This document shows positions 11,480 through 22,258 of a DNA stretch of 64,000 nt, piece by piece. The notes under the pieces are model-generated. The model made no database searches. It worked only from the letters and a program-made list of their open reading frames with translations, and had not been told where the DNA came from. The stretch comes from Maylandia zebra (Eukaryota > Chordata > Actinopteri > Cichliformes > Cichlidae), in assembly GCF_041146795.1 (NCBI RefSeq), contig NC_135170.1:36604659-36668658 (forward strand). The letters run 5' to 3'. Within the stretch, counting starts at the first letter, position 1, and each line of letters starts with the position of its first letter. The position numbers and the translations under genes were made by a program.

Positions 11480-12278
11480 CTGACTGAACCAGCAGCAGAA
11501 GATCAAACTACGCTTCATGTTTGATAAACATCATCATCATCATCACTTCCCTCTGACTCTGGCTGTTGCGTCCTGCACGGCTCTCTCTCTCTGCACTCAG
11601 AGACCATCAGATCTGCATTATTCTCTGCTGCTGTGTTCAGTGCTGTCGGCCTCTGACAGCAAAGCCTCATCTCTGCTGTTCACACTGAACAAATGTGAAC
11701 TTCAACGATTGCTCAGCTGTGTCTGTGACTCTTCTTCACTTCAGCAGCATCAGCTCATCTTCACATGTTGATTCATGGTTTTATTTTAAATGGTAAATGG
11801 CCTGTGTTTGTATAGCACTTTACACCACATCCAGTCATCCACACGTTCACACACTGGTGATGGAAAGCCACAGCCACCCTGGGGCGCACTGACAGAGGCG
11901 AGGCTGCACTGGCGCCACCAGGCCCTCTGACCACCACCAGTAGGCAACGGGTGAAGTGTCTTCGGGCCTCGAACCGGCAACCTTCCGAATACAAGGCGAA
12001 CTCTCACCTCTTGAGCCACGATCGCCCCAGGTTTAAGGTGTTTTAAAAAGCCAGGCCAGGAAACTCTGCTTCATGTGTTTCTGCTTTAGCCTCAGTGACT
12101 TTGACACAAAGGCCTCTGCTGTGATGCTCACACCTCTGATCAAGTCTCACAGTGTCAGCTTGGTTTTATACACAGACACAAAATATGGAGATGAACTGAT
12201 AACTGATCAGAATTAGAATATTTCTGACTGACTGAGTGAAAACTGAATCGAATCAAAGTGAATCGATACCCAGCCCTG
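11480..12278. mobile_element. old hAT-like element copy 1, interrupted by a SINE
   Basis: Its right end ATACCCAGCCCTG (to 12278) and preceding text (CACAAAGGCCTCTGCTGTGA near 12106-12125) match the element at 38490-39172, as does CAAACTACGCTTCA near 11504. The SINE at 11787-12028 splits it. The left end is not preserved clearly, and the border given is approximate. Confidence 0.55.
11787..12028 (-). mobile_element. tRNA-derived SINE, full-length-like
   Basis: On the minus strand the head begins GGGGCGATCGTGGCTCAAG at 12028, with a pol III A box (TGGCTCAAGAGG) and B box (GGTTCGAGGCC). A tRNA-unrelated body and a tail ending near GGCCATTTACCATTT follow at about 11790. This resembles, from memory, the AFC SINE family described from African cichlids; the family name is not verified. 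It sits inside an older hAT-like element. Confidence 0.75.
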
Positions 12279-12882
12279 GCCTCAAGGGTCAGCTGTGGTA
12301 AACAGTCCTGTGATTGGCTGGTGACCTGTGCAGGTGTGGCTAAGAACAGGTGGGCCGTTTAAGTCCATCCTGGTGCTGCTTCATCATCAGCCGTTTGTTT
12401 CTCTGAGGTGAGCAGGTGTGGGCTTTATACTTCACAGACGTCATGCGGACGATTCGGTTTTTATCAGGATTCCTCCGAAACTTGCTGATGGATTTGTTTT
12501 ACATGTTCCGGAGACGATGAACTTTGTCTGGCTCTGGATCAGGGAATTTTTGGAAGCGTTCTTTCAGACAGAGACTGGACTTTTGGATCAGCTGCTCTCT
12601 GAATGTTTTACAGTGTAGATGTGCAGATGTTTCCAGATGTTGGCGGAGCGACGCTTTGATCCTGACGGGAATGAAATCAGCTGAAGCTCAGAGTGAAGAT
12701 GAGATGAGTTTGTTTGAAATGATCTCATCACAGATGAATCGCCTCAGGCTCGCTGCTCGGCCTCTGATGAAGAGGAGTGGTGCGTCCTTGCTTTGAGAGT
12801 GATGAAGGTGAGAGGTCATCCTCTGGCTGAAGCCCCACCAACTTCTGCCTCTAGGGTGGAGCTGCTCGAACAAGCCGGAGGA

Positions 12883-12948
12883 CCCGAACGGTTGATGCTG
12901 TTTGTCTGGAAAAGGGCACATCCAGACAAGCAGCATCAACCTTTCGGG
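12883..12948 (+). repeat. 66-bp near-perfect hairpin (pre-miRNA-like)
   Basis: The arm CCCGAACGG-TTGATGCTG continues to 12910 and pairs with 12921-12948. That is about 28 positions with two mismatches, closed by a 10-base loop (AAAGGGCACA). It lies between genes, about 1 kb upstream of the TRIM start. It could be a small foldback element or a microRNA-like hairpin; there is no expression evidence here. Confidence 0.7.
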
Positions 12949-13540
12949 ATTTCCTTACCTGGATGACTGAGCATGAACACAAACTGGAGGATCGCGGTGA
13001 CGCTGCAGCTGAGGCGCTCGTGCTGCTATCAGAACCAGTTCCTCCAGCGCAGTGACGCTGAATAAACCTGCTGCCGATCTCCTGTGACCAATCCAAACTC
13101 AGACGTCACGGAGGAAACGGGCCGAGGCGCAGCAGCCCACCCGACTCGCTCGGCTGCCTCTCCATCAGCATCCAGAGCGTCCAGTTCAGTGGGAGCTCAC
13201 GCAGCGTGATGCTGCAGGGCGCCGAGGCCATGCCTCTCCTCGCAGACACGCCTCTGCTTCACTCTGAACTGCAGTTTCACGTGTCGGCTTAAAAACACAG
13301 TTTTAATCTTTTAAGGCCTGGAAGCTTCACCTGTGACCTCACGGGAACACAAAGGAGCAGGTCCCTTTAAACAGCTGGCCCCGCCCTCTCCACCTGTCCA
13401 GGCCTGAGCAGGTGTGCCATGTCTGTCCCCGGGCTCTGACTTATTGCTGTTTTTTTCTGGGTCAGAGTTCAGTGCGGTTTGGCGTGGGCATCCTGCAGGT
13501 CTGAGCAGATAAACATCGCCTCCTCATCCTCCGCCTGCTC

Positions 13541-13782
13541 CACCATCGCTTCACCGCAACGCTGCTTCATGGCCACCAACCTGACACCGCTGGAAAGCCG
13601 GGTTATTGATATGCAGCAGCATCTGTGGGTGGATTTGATGATTGAAGAGCGTCGAACACCAGCAGCCTGACACCACCTGCTCCGTGTCACAGCTGTGGGA
13701 GACGCCCACAGACTCGGGTCTGCTGCTGCGCCCACAGGTCTGGTTGGTGGCCATGAAGCATCGTCACGGTGAAGCGATGGTG
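13541..13782. repeat. foldback with 41-bp arms
   Basis: 13541-13581 and 13742-13782 are inverted copies matching at 38 of 41 positions (core GGTTGGTGGCCATGAAGCA in the right arm) with about 160 bp between. The next hairpin begins 6 bp to the right. Confidence 0.85.
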
Positions 13783-13788
13783 AAGCAA

Positions 13789-13832
13789 ACCCAGATGTTC
13801 TGACTGAAGTTTATCAGTCAGAACATCTGGGT
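13789..13832. repeat. perfect 19-bp hairpin with 6-base loop
   Basis: ACCCAGATGTTCTGACTGA (13789-13807) is followed by AGTTTA and its exact reverse complement (13814-13832). It ends 92 bp upstream of the TRIM start codon and about 80 bp upstream of the putative acceptor. Confidence 0.95.
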
Positions 13833-13923
13833 CGCCGGGCGGTGACGCTCTGAAAGGTTACAGATGTTAAAGCGCCTGATCCTAAACCCCGCCTCCTCTG
13901 TGTCCTCCTCCAGGAGCAGCACG

Positions 13924-16900
13924 ATGGCGGAGTCGACGGAGCTGTTCACAGAGCAGGAGCTCACCTGCTCCATCTGCCTCGACCTGTTCACCGACCCAGT
14001 CTCCACCCCCTGCGGACATAACTTCTGCCAGGTGAGTCCACCTGCAGGTGTGAGCACAGGGGGCGCTGTGCGTGGAAGCTGCTGCTGAAGGTTCACCCAG
14101 CTGTAATGATCAGGAAACGTAAACAAATCTGTGATCATTGACGTGTTTCTGCTGCTCGGCACGTCCTGAAATGCTTCATTTGTACAAGCTGCTCTCGATT
14201 CTGAGTGTTGTTGTTGTTGTTGTTGTTACTATGACGACGATGGTGTTGCTTAGCTGCTGTTTTTGGCAGGTCAGGTATTCGTCCTGCTTTACAGCCTTTT
14301 AAGAACTAACCAATCACAGGGTCTGCAGCAGTGTTAGTAATGCAAACAGAAAACTACCTGGGGGTGCGTTCAGGTGCAGTGGGTTACTGGTGCGTCCTGT
14401 GCCCGCAGGCGTGTATCGGTGGTTACTGGGCGTCCAGTGCCGTGTCCACCTGTCCACTGTGCAAACATCAGTTTGAAGGACGTCCTCAGCTCAGCATCAA
14501 CAAAGTCTTCGCTCAGATCGCAGAAAAGTACAAACAGACTCACTATGCACCGTTACCGTCGCCCTTCGGTAATGGGGCGCCCGGCGCCGCGATGGCAGGC
14601 GCCATGAACACCAACCCCTTCCTGACGCCTGAGCCATCAGTAGCTCAGGCGAACGGGGACGTAGTGTGGTGCGACGTTTGTACGGGAATCAAACAGCCCG
14701 CCGTCAGCTCCTGTCTCACCTGCACCGCCTCCTACTGCACTGAGCACGTGCAGCCACATCACACCACGCCATTCTACGCCAAACACCCCCTGATGGACCC
14801 CCAGGAGGCCCTGAGGGGCCGCACCTGCTCCGTCCACCGGCGCCTGATGGAGGTATTTATTTTTCTCTATGATTGCTTGATTTGATGTTTATGTAACATT
14901 TAAATATTTGAATGTTTTTTTATTTTAAAATGGTCAGTTTCAGATGTTACAATAATTTTTTATATTTTGAACAAATTCAAAAATAATTAGTTTTATTTTA
15001 ATAACTGGTTTTATTTTATCATGTAAGTAAAACTTTTTCATATCAGTTCATGTTCTGCATTGATGAGCGGCTCACCTGTGCAGGTGTACTGCAGGACGTG
15101 TGAGAGCTGCATCTGTGCCATCTGTGTGCTGGAGGAACATCGGATGCATAAAACTGTCTCCGTGCAAACTGAGAGGCTCAGCAAGCAGGTACAAATATCC
15201 CAGATTATTCCCGGGAACGCCATTTATTAAAGTAATTTGATTCTGTTTTTTATTTCATCTCATTTTGGTTGACTGTTATGTTTGTTAATGCTGCTCATTA
15301 CATTTCATTACAATTCATCATTTAATTTATTATTACATTTATTATTTGTTGTAAATTTGTAAATTTTATTTGAAATTAATGAATTTTTGCAATTTTTGCA
15401 AATTTTTTTTTTGTTTCTTTTTGATGAAAAACAAAGATTTTAAAATGATGAAAAAACATTCTGGAATGAAAATAAATCCTTGGAGATGGATACAAAAAGT
15501 AAATTCATCGTTTGGTCCAAAGTGATTTTTGTTGCGGCTCTTTGACTCGACCGTGTCCGCCTGCCTCTTCAGAAACAGGTGTCCAGGACGGAGCAGGAGA
15601 TCCTGAACCGGATCAAGGAGAAGGAGATCCGTGTGACGGAGCTGAAGAAGAAGCTGGACAGCCTGCAGGTGACTCACCTGTTTGCTCCTTATGTAAAAAC
15701 CTGGCGGGGCGGGTGGAGCCTGTGGAAGACGATGGCGTTGTCGCTCTCTTCTCACCAAACATCTGAACCCGTCTGTGTTTCAGAGCCATGCTGACAGAGA
15801 GCGCGGCGAGGTTGAACACCTGCTGAACGACCTGTCCGGCTCGTTGGACCAGATCCGGTCTCATGTGGTGGGCGGGATCGTGACCCAGCTGGATGCTGTG
15901 ATGACAAAGGGGGACGGGATGGTGAACCGCCTGGAGGAGGAGCTTAGCCAGCTGACAGAGAGGAGAGCCGCGCTGGAGGCGCAGGCTACCAGTCAAGATC
16001 ACATCGCCTTCCTGAAGGTGAGGACGCCTGCAGTCACCGATCCCAGAATCACAACAGAGGCCTGCTTCATCACCCCTCTTCCTCCCTCAGACATACGAGG
16101 CGACCACGGCTCCTCTGGCCGAGGATCTGCAGGCCCAGGCGGATGACGACTCGCAGCTGGTGCTCCACTTCCATCTGGGCGAGGTGAAGCTCGCTTTGTC
16201 CGAGGTCAAGGAAAAGATGGAGGAGATCCGGACCGGGGAGATCCGCTCGCGAGGACTGCGAGGACCCCGAGGATCCCGAGCGGACTCCTGTGAGTTCCAG
16301 ATGTTACAGCACAGTCTGCAGATGTTGGGTTCCAGATGTTTCCTCTGAGTCGTTTCTTTCACCTGTTTCAGTTTCAGCCGGTGACATGATGGCGGCCGAG
16401 AGCATGCTCAGTCTGAGAGCCAGCACGGCCAGTCTCAGGAAGAGCCAGTGGTCCCTGAAAGGTGAGAGGTCAGAGGTCACTTCCTGTATCTACCTGCAGG
16501 TGTGCCACAATCCGATCATTCCAAGCTCCTCTGTGGAGCCCTGCAATAAAGAGTGACTCTATTCTACTCTATTCTCCTTACTGAGGGAAGAATTTATCCA
16601 GTCAGAATAAGCCAGAGAAGCGAGCTCCGTCAGAGGCAGTTACGGCCACGGTGTTGGATGGAGCGCTGTTGCAGACACTCAAGACACCACCCACGAAAAC
16701 ACACGCTGATTATAAATGTACATTATCATCACCTCACTGCACTCTGTGTACATATGAAAAAGGAAACTATGGAGCGGTTCTTATATAGCCCTGGTCTACT
16801 CTGAGCACTCAGAGCTTCCCGTCCTCGTACGTGCACACATGTCCTCGCACGTGCACACATGTGGACATGAGTCCACACATGGACACTCTGATGGGGTCAG

Positions 16901-19426
16901 TATCATGCCCAGTGATATTTGGCACGATTGAACCACAAACCTTCAGATCAGCAGATGTGCATGCGCAGTATTTTGGCTCTTTTTGTACTTCACTTTTCTT
17001 CCTGTGCCCTGTGAATGTCCACAGTGTCTCTGTCTCTGCTGTGGGAACATGTTGCTTACCTCGACAGGTTGACTTGTTTAGGGAAGTGCTGCTCATCCCA
17101 CAATTTCTTATGTTGAGGAAATGAGTTACAAGTTGTGGGGCTTTTATTGTGAAAGAATAACTGAGTGTTTTCCTGTCTACTTTCAGACCTAAAGAAGAGC
17201 AAGCAGGTGTCAGGTACGTACCTGTGTGAGTGTGCAGCAGACATGGATGCTCACCGTCAGCCTTTCAGACACCGATAATGAAATTATGAATCAAATCAAA
17301 GATGACAGATTTTTTTTAAATGCTGGTCGTTTTTAAACGACACAAAGATGAAGTGAAAGGATAAAAACGCTGAGTTGTTAGAGAAGCTGTAGCGGTGGGA
17401 GGTTTGTGAAGAGATGAGAGCTTGTTTCTGATTGCTGATGAAATGTGTTCGTTTGTTGTTGCAGGATACAAGAAGGCCCGACTCTACATGGGTGAGGTTT
17501 TCAGCGTTTTGGTTTCTGGGTGATTCGGTTGATGCAGGTCGGGTTTGGTTATAACTGCATTCACACAGACAGACAGCTGCCAGCTAATGCTGGGCAACAT
17601 CCAAGTAAAAACACTCTGGCTCCGCCCCCCAGATGCTCTCTTACCATAGTAACCTCACAGCAGCCACGTTACTGGTCACATGATCTCATTAAACAGCCTA
17701 AACACGGTCCAGAGGTCCAGCTCAGGTGAAGCTAGCCACCTGTATCACCATCCACCTTTCAGTCACAGAGGCCACACCCCCTAATAAAGCACATTTTAAA
17801 TGATACACAAACAGTTTCAGGCTGTAAACGTTTGTTTCTGCTGTAAGTTTGAACATGCGAGGTCTTCACATTATATATTTCTAAGCAAAGATACGTAATA
17901 GTGCTTCATTGGATTCAGCGTTGTTACATATATTTGATTTCTGGACTGTAGAGGAGCTTTGCATGATTCACAGTTCAAAATAATCCTCCTGTATCAGATA
18001 CTGGGCCTCAGCGCAGGTCCTCTCTTCATCCTCTGAACGTTGTGATTGGCTGCCCTTCATAATCGTCAGATGGGTTCAGCTCATGTGGTAGAATCGACCG
18101 TAAAGGGGATGTGCCCTCGCTACCTTTAGATTCACAGGGTTACTGAAGCTGACTCTGAGATCACTGATATGAAACTCCAAGGCTCAAACAGGGGAAGTCC
18201 ACCTTTACTCATCCTGTGGTGAGGTGTCGGGATCGTCCTGGATCGAGTTCTTCAGCCATTGTGATGACTATTTCAGCCTCCAGGGGACCTTGCTGTTATG
18301 TTTACCTGTGCTTGTTGCTTCCAGAGGACGTGACGCTGAACCCGGTGACGGCGTATCCCTTCCTGATCCTGTCCGAGGACCGTAAGCAGGTGAAGAGAGG
18401 AGAGAAGCTGCAGTTCTACAGAAACAGCCCGCACAGGTTCGACGTCTGGTCCTGCGTCCTCGCCAAGGAGGGATTCAGCTCCGGGCGCCACTACTGGGAG
18501 GTCAGGACCCAACCGGCCTTGGGACTGGGTTCAGTAATGGCTAGCAGGATCCAAGTCTGATCTCAGGTGTGTTTTTCAGGTGTGCGTCGGGGAGAATAAA
18601 GACTGGAAGCTGGGCGTGGTCAGCGAGTCGGCTCAGAGGAAGGGTCTGTTCGATATGTGCCCGTCTCACGGATACTACGCCATCTGGTGGAGCAGCAGCC
18701 AGCTGAGGGCGCTCACCACGCCGCCGCTCACCAAGGTCCAGTCCACGTTTCACATGCACTTATGTACGGAAGGCCACTGGTGCCGCAAGAAAGCAGCCAC
18801 TCAGACTTAAACATTATTTTGGTCAGCATGACTTTAACATAGAAAATCTCTAAATTTAATTGAAATAAGTTGGCGCAAAAAGTACCCAAAATCCATCATT
18901 TCCACACATTTAATAACTTTAAAATCTGATGAAATTAATTCTATTGTGTGTTAATGACAAAATTTTAAGGCAAGAAGGATGCAAACAAGCCCATCCTGTA
19001 AAGCTCAATAAAAAAATACAAATTAAATTTATGTTTATTTATGTTTATGTCATTTATGTTTTTAATGCAACAGTTAAACTTTGAGTCCTTTCATGAATAC
19101 AAAAACACCACAGTGTCTTTTTAGCACCAGTGGGCTTCCACACCTTGAGGCTTCTTGACAGTTTGCAACTTCTGTCGACTCGTCTTAATCGTATTCTGTT
19201 TGCGTCTCACCTGCAGGTCAAAGGTCACCACCCCAAGCTGCGACAGGTGGGCGTGTTCCTGGACATGGAGGAGGGTCAGGTGTCCCTTTACAATGTGAAG
19301 TCGGGCTCAGAGATCTACAGCTTCCACACATCCACTGAGTTCACCGAGAGGATGTTTCCTCTGCTGGGGACCGGAGACAAAGAAGTCCCCCTGATCCTCC
19401 TCACCACGCTGCAGCACCCGGCCTGA
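13924..19426 (+). CDS. TRIM family E3 ligase with PRY/SPRY domain (trim25-like)
   Basis: A complete 623-residue protein. Exons: 13924-14031, 14409-14852, 15084-15188, 15573-15668, 15784-16017, 16091-16289, 16372-16461, 17187-17213, 17465-17491, 18325-18500, 18580-18735, 19217-19426; all borders GT/AG, total 1872 nt. A complete C3HC4 RING comes first (Cys15, Cys18, Cys30, His32, Cys35, Cys38, Cys51, Cys54), so E2-dependent ubiquitin ligase activity is expected. Next are B-boxes (CDVC...CTEH; CSVH...[12 protein letters not shown]...H), a coiled coil (exons of 96 and 234 nt, typical TRIM sizes), two tiny 27-nt linker exons, then PRY ([13 protein letters not shown]) and SPRY (HYWEV, DWKLGVV) to the stop. 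Many fish TRIMs of this class act in antiviral signalling, but the role here is inferred. Orthology to TRIM25 rather than another class-IV TRIM is uncertain. Confidence 0.9.
14207..14227. repeat. (GTT)n microsatellite
   Basis: A short uninterrupted GTT run in the first coding intron of the TRIM gene. Confidence 0.9.
17670..18045 (+). repeat. dispersed non-coding repeat, copy 1 (TRIM intron)
   Basis: Contains AGAGGTCCAGCTCAGGTGAA, then GTCACAGAGGCCACACCCCC and TAATAA, then GGCTGTAAACGT, then GAGCTTTGCATGATTC. The same blocks occur near 32590-32720 and 33125. Such text is common in percomorph genomes as I recall; I do not know a family name. Confidence 0.6.
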
Positions 19427-20200
19427 GGGACTGGGACCAGAACCGGGACCAACCGGAGGGTCAATGCTGAGCGAACTAAGAGCAGAGGAACTGCAGGTGG
19501 AGTCGAATCGTCCTCACGTTGATCTCCAGACTCTGCAGTGAGACTTGAAACAACAAAGGATGTTTGTCTCGTTTTGTCCCCGTTAGATCCTGACAGGCGA
19601 TGGTTTTGTAATATCGATCACTGAAGAACGATGTGCTCTTACAGCCAGAGCTGCTTCTTAAATTTGTAAATATGGTCATAAAAATACATCAAATGAATCG
19701 AGGGAACCAACTTTTTTTTTTTTTTTTTACAATTAAAATGATATAAAGAAGTTTTCACTTTGTGTAACCAGTTTGTTTTTGTAACGCTGTGAAACTAAAA
19801 GATTAGTAACACTAAACCTTTACTGAGATTTTGTGAAACATAAAATTATTAAACTCAAAGCAAATAGTTGATGTCATGAATACGTCACGTTTAATGTAAC
19901 AGCTTATCGAACAATAGTTAAATTCTGTTTTCATATTTTTTCTAAATGTGTTGCCTTTTTTTGGCAACATATTGGCAACCTTCTTTTCAGGGGGCGGGCG
20001 CAGCAGCTTCTAGTGGACGTCAGAGGAACTGCAGCCATGGTGATAGTTAATAACTGACAGTTAAATTATTTTATGAAAAACAAACGTTTCAGCGTGACCT
20101 CGGATTTTTGCCAGACGTCCGTGTACTGTAAAGCTTGTTTTTCCAGTAGATTCTGAGAAGTGTCGAATAATGTTGGAAATAAAAGTGAACTTGTTAAATA
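19427..20200 (+). other. TRIM gene 3' UTR
   Basis: No frame continues. The polyadenylation-like AATAAA at 20178-20183 probably ends the transcript. A run of T at about 19711-19729 lies within. 20200-21040 is spacer with nothing recognised. Confidence 0.45.
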
Positions 20201-21039
20201 AAGAAAAGAAAAATTGAGGTTGTTGACGTGTTTTTTTTCTTTTATTCATGTTGCTGAAACACAAACTTACTGTGATCAAAGGTCAAGGTTCAGATCTGGG
20301 ATCACACCACAATCGCAAAATCCCTCCATGCGTCCAGACCCGACCCTCACATCACAGCTCGGATCAGAAACTCTTCGTTTCATTTCTTCATTTTCACCTT
20401 CTGATTGGTTTTACTTCCTGCTGCTCACTGCCATTGCTCCAGCTTGTTTCTCTGATGTGGGACGAGCTCAGGACCAGTCACATGCTTTTAAACAATGTAT
20501 TCCTGACACTCGTTATTAGATTAAAAGAACCAGGTAACGCACGCTCGCTGCACGAGTCCATGGTTGTCATCGGTGACGCTGAAACAGAAATTATGTCCCT
20601 GTTTAAACCTTTCACATGTGAAACGTCTGCTGCGTGCTCCGACCTGCCAGGCAGTCCGACAACTTCCTAAAAGCAGGTTATTAGTTCAGTGCCCCCTACT
20701 GTCCCACCCATGTTACTACAGCTCCAGCTCCTGGTCGTAACGAGCTCACTGAAACTGAGCGTGGTGCTGAAACGGGACGCCAGGGCCGCTGTCTCTCCAC
20801 GCTCAGCTGATTACCGTAGGGCAGGGTCTCAGGGTGCTGAGGCGTCTGCTCAGGTATTAACATCAGCACAGAAAATATGCACCACGAGCTTCATGCTTCA
20901 TGTTATCCTTACACCACCGAGCACCGATGCGTAGAGCCCGCCGCAGAGCCTTACCCGACCATCTTAAAGCTCCTCCCCCCACACTGGTGATATCATCTGT
21001 GGCGATCGAGGACGGAAGTGACGTCAGCACAGCTCTACT

Positions 21040-22258
21040 CATTCAACTTCATATTTTATTTAACATAAATCATACTGCAGTCAGTGTGAACAGCCGGGGT
21101 TTCAATATACACAATAGAATCGTAACATTTTAACCCCCTCCCCCTTAACCCCACCCACAACCCCCCCAAATGAAAATCGACCCCCCCTCCCCCTGTAACC
21201 CCACCCCCAGACCTACAAGCCTTTAAACATAACCCTCCCACCCTATAACAGCCCCACCCATCTCACACAGCTCCGCCCACCAACCCTGTCTTCATGTTTC
21301 CATCTAGCAGCGAACTCCAAACTTCTCCATCCGCCACACCTGCAGAGCGTCATGTGACCACCTTAAGCACAATGGCACTAACAAGCCCCTCACATAAAAT
21401 CAAGCTCCACCTCCACACCACCCGCAGAGTAACAAGCCCCTCCCTCCAGTGTAGGCACACACAAAAATCAAAAACATGTAGCATCTCCTAGCATTGCTAA
21501 CAGACTCCGCCCACTCCCACAAGCCACTCCCCCTTTGCTGGAGAAGAAAAAAAATTAAAAATGGAGCATGTGCTTAAGGCCCCTCTCCTACAAGCCCCTC
21601 CCCTTGTGCTGACATTATCATTACACCTGCAGGTGCAGCAGATGGCTTTAAGGCTCCGCCTACAGGTGGTCACAAGCGCCACCCACAAGTGTCCATACAA
21701 CACTGAAGCTGCTAGGGTTTGGAGTTTGCTGCTAGTGGACTTGCATGTAACCAACAAGGGGGCGGGTCCATTCTAACCGCCCGTCTAATGTCAGGCTCCC
21801 TCGCCAAAAACTCGAAAACTAACAAAAAGAAAAAAACAAAATCACATGAGTATCATCATCACCAGCATCATGGCCATCACTGACCACCCTGCCCTCCCCC
21901 TCCCCCGTCCATCATCATCATCATCGGCGGCCGTCTGCTGGCAGCCATCTTTTTGAGTCCATTCAGGTGTGTGTTGTGTGTCGGCGTCCCGCGGCGGCAT
22001 GTCGACGGTTCAATGCTGCGTCTCAGAAGTTAAACAGAGACAAACAGGAGGGGAGGGAGGAGGGCAGAGGGGGAGGATGAGGTTCTTCTTCTTTTGTTTT
22101 GAAACAGAAAAGCGTCTTCTGGTGTGCTGCTTCCTGTCGCTGCAGCTCCTGCTTCAGCCAACGAGCAGGACCGGGGAGGAGGGGGAGGAGAAGTAGTGAA
22201 GGTGGTGGGAGGGGGGAGGTGGGATGGGAGGGAGCTCAGAGGATGATGGGACGCTAAG
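21040..22258 (-). other. ube2m 3' UTR, G-rich in the RNA
   Basis: On the minus strand this follows the ube2m stop codon. AATAAA (TTTATT at 21055-21060 on the plus strand) is a plausible polyadenylation signal. The plus strand is C-rich and G-poor over about 21130-21800, with repeated CCCC runs (densest at 21130-21215), so the transcript would carry many GGG/GGGG runs. Confidence 0.5.
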
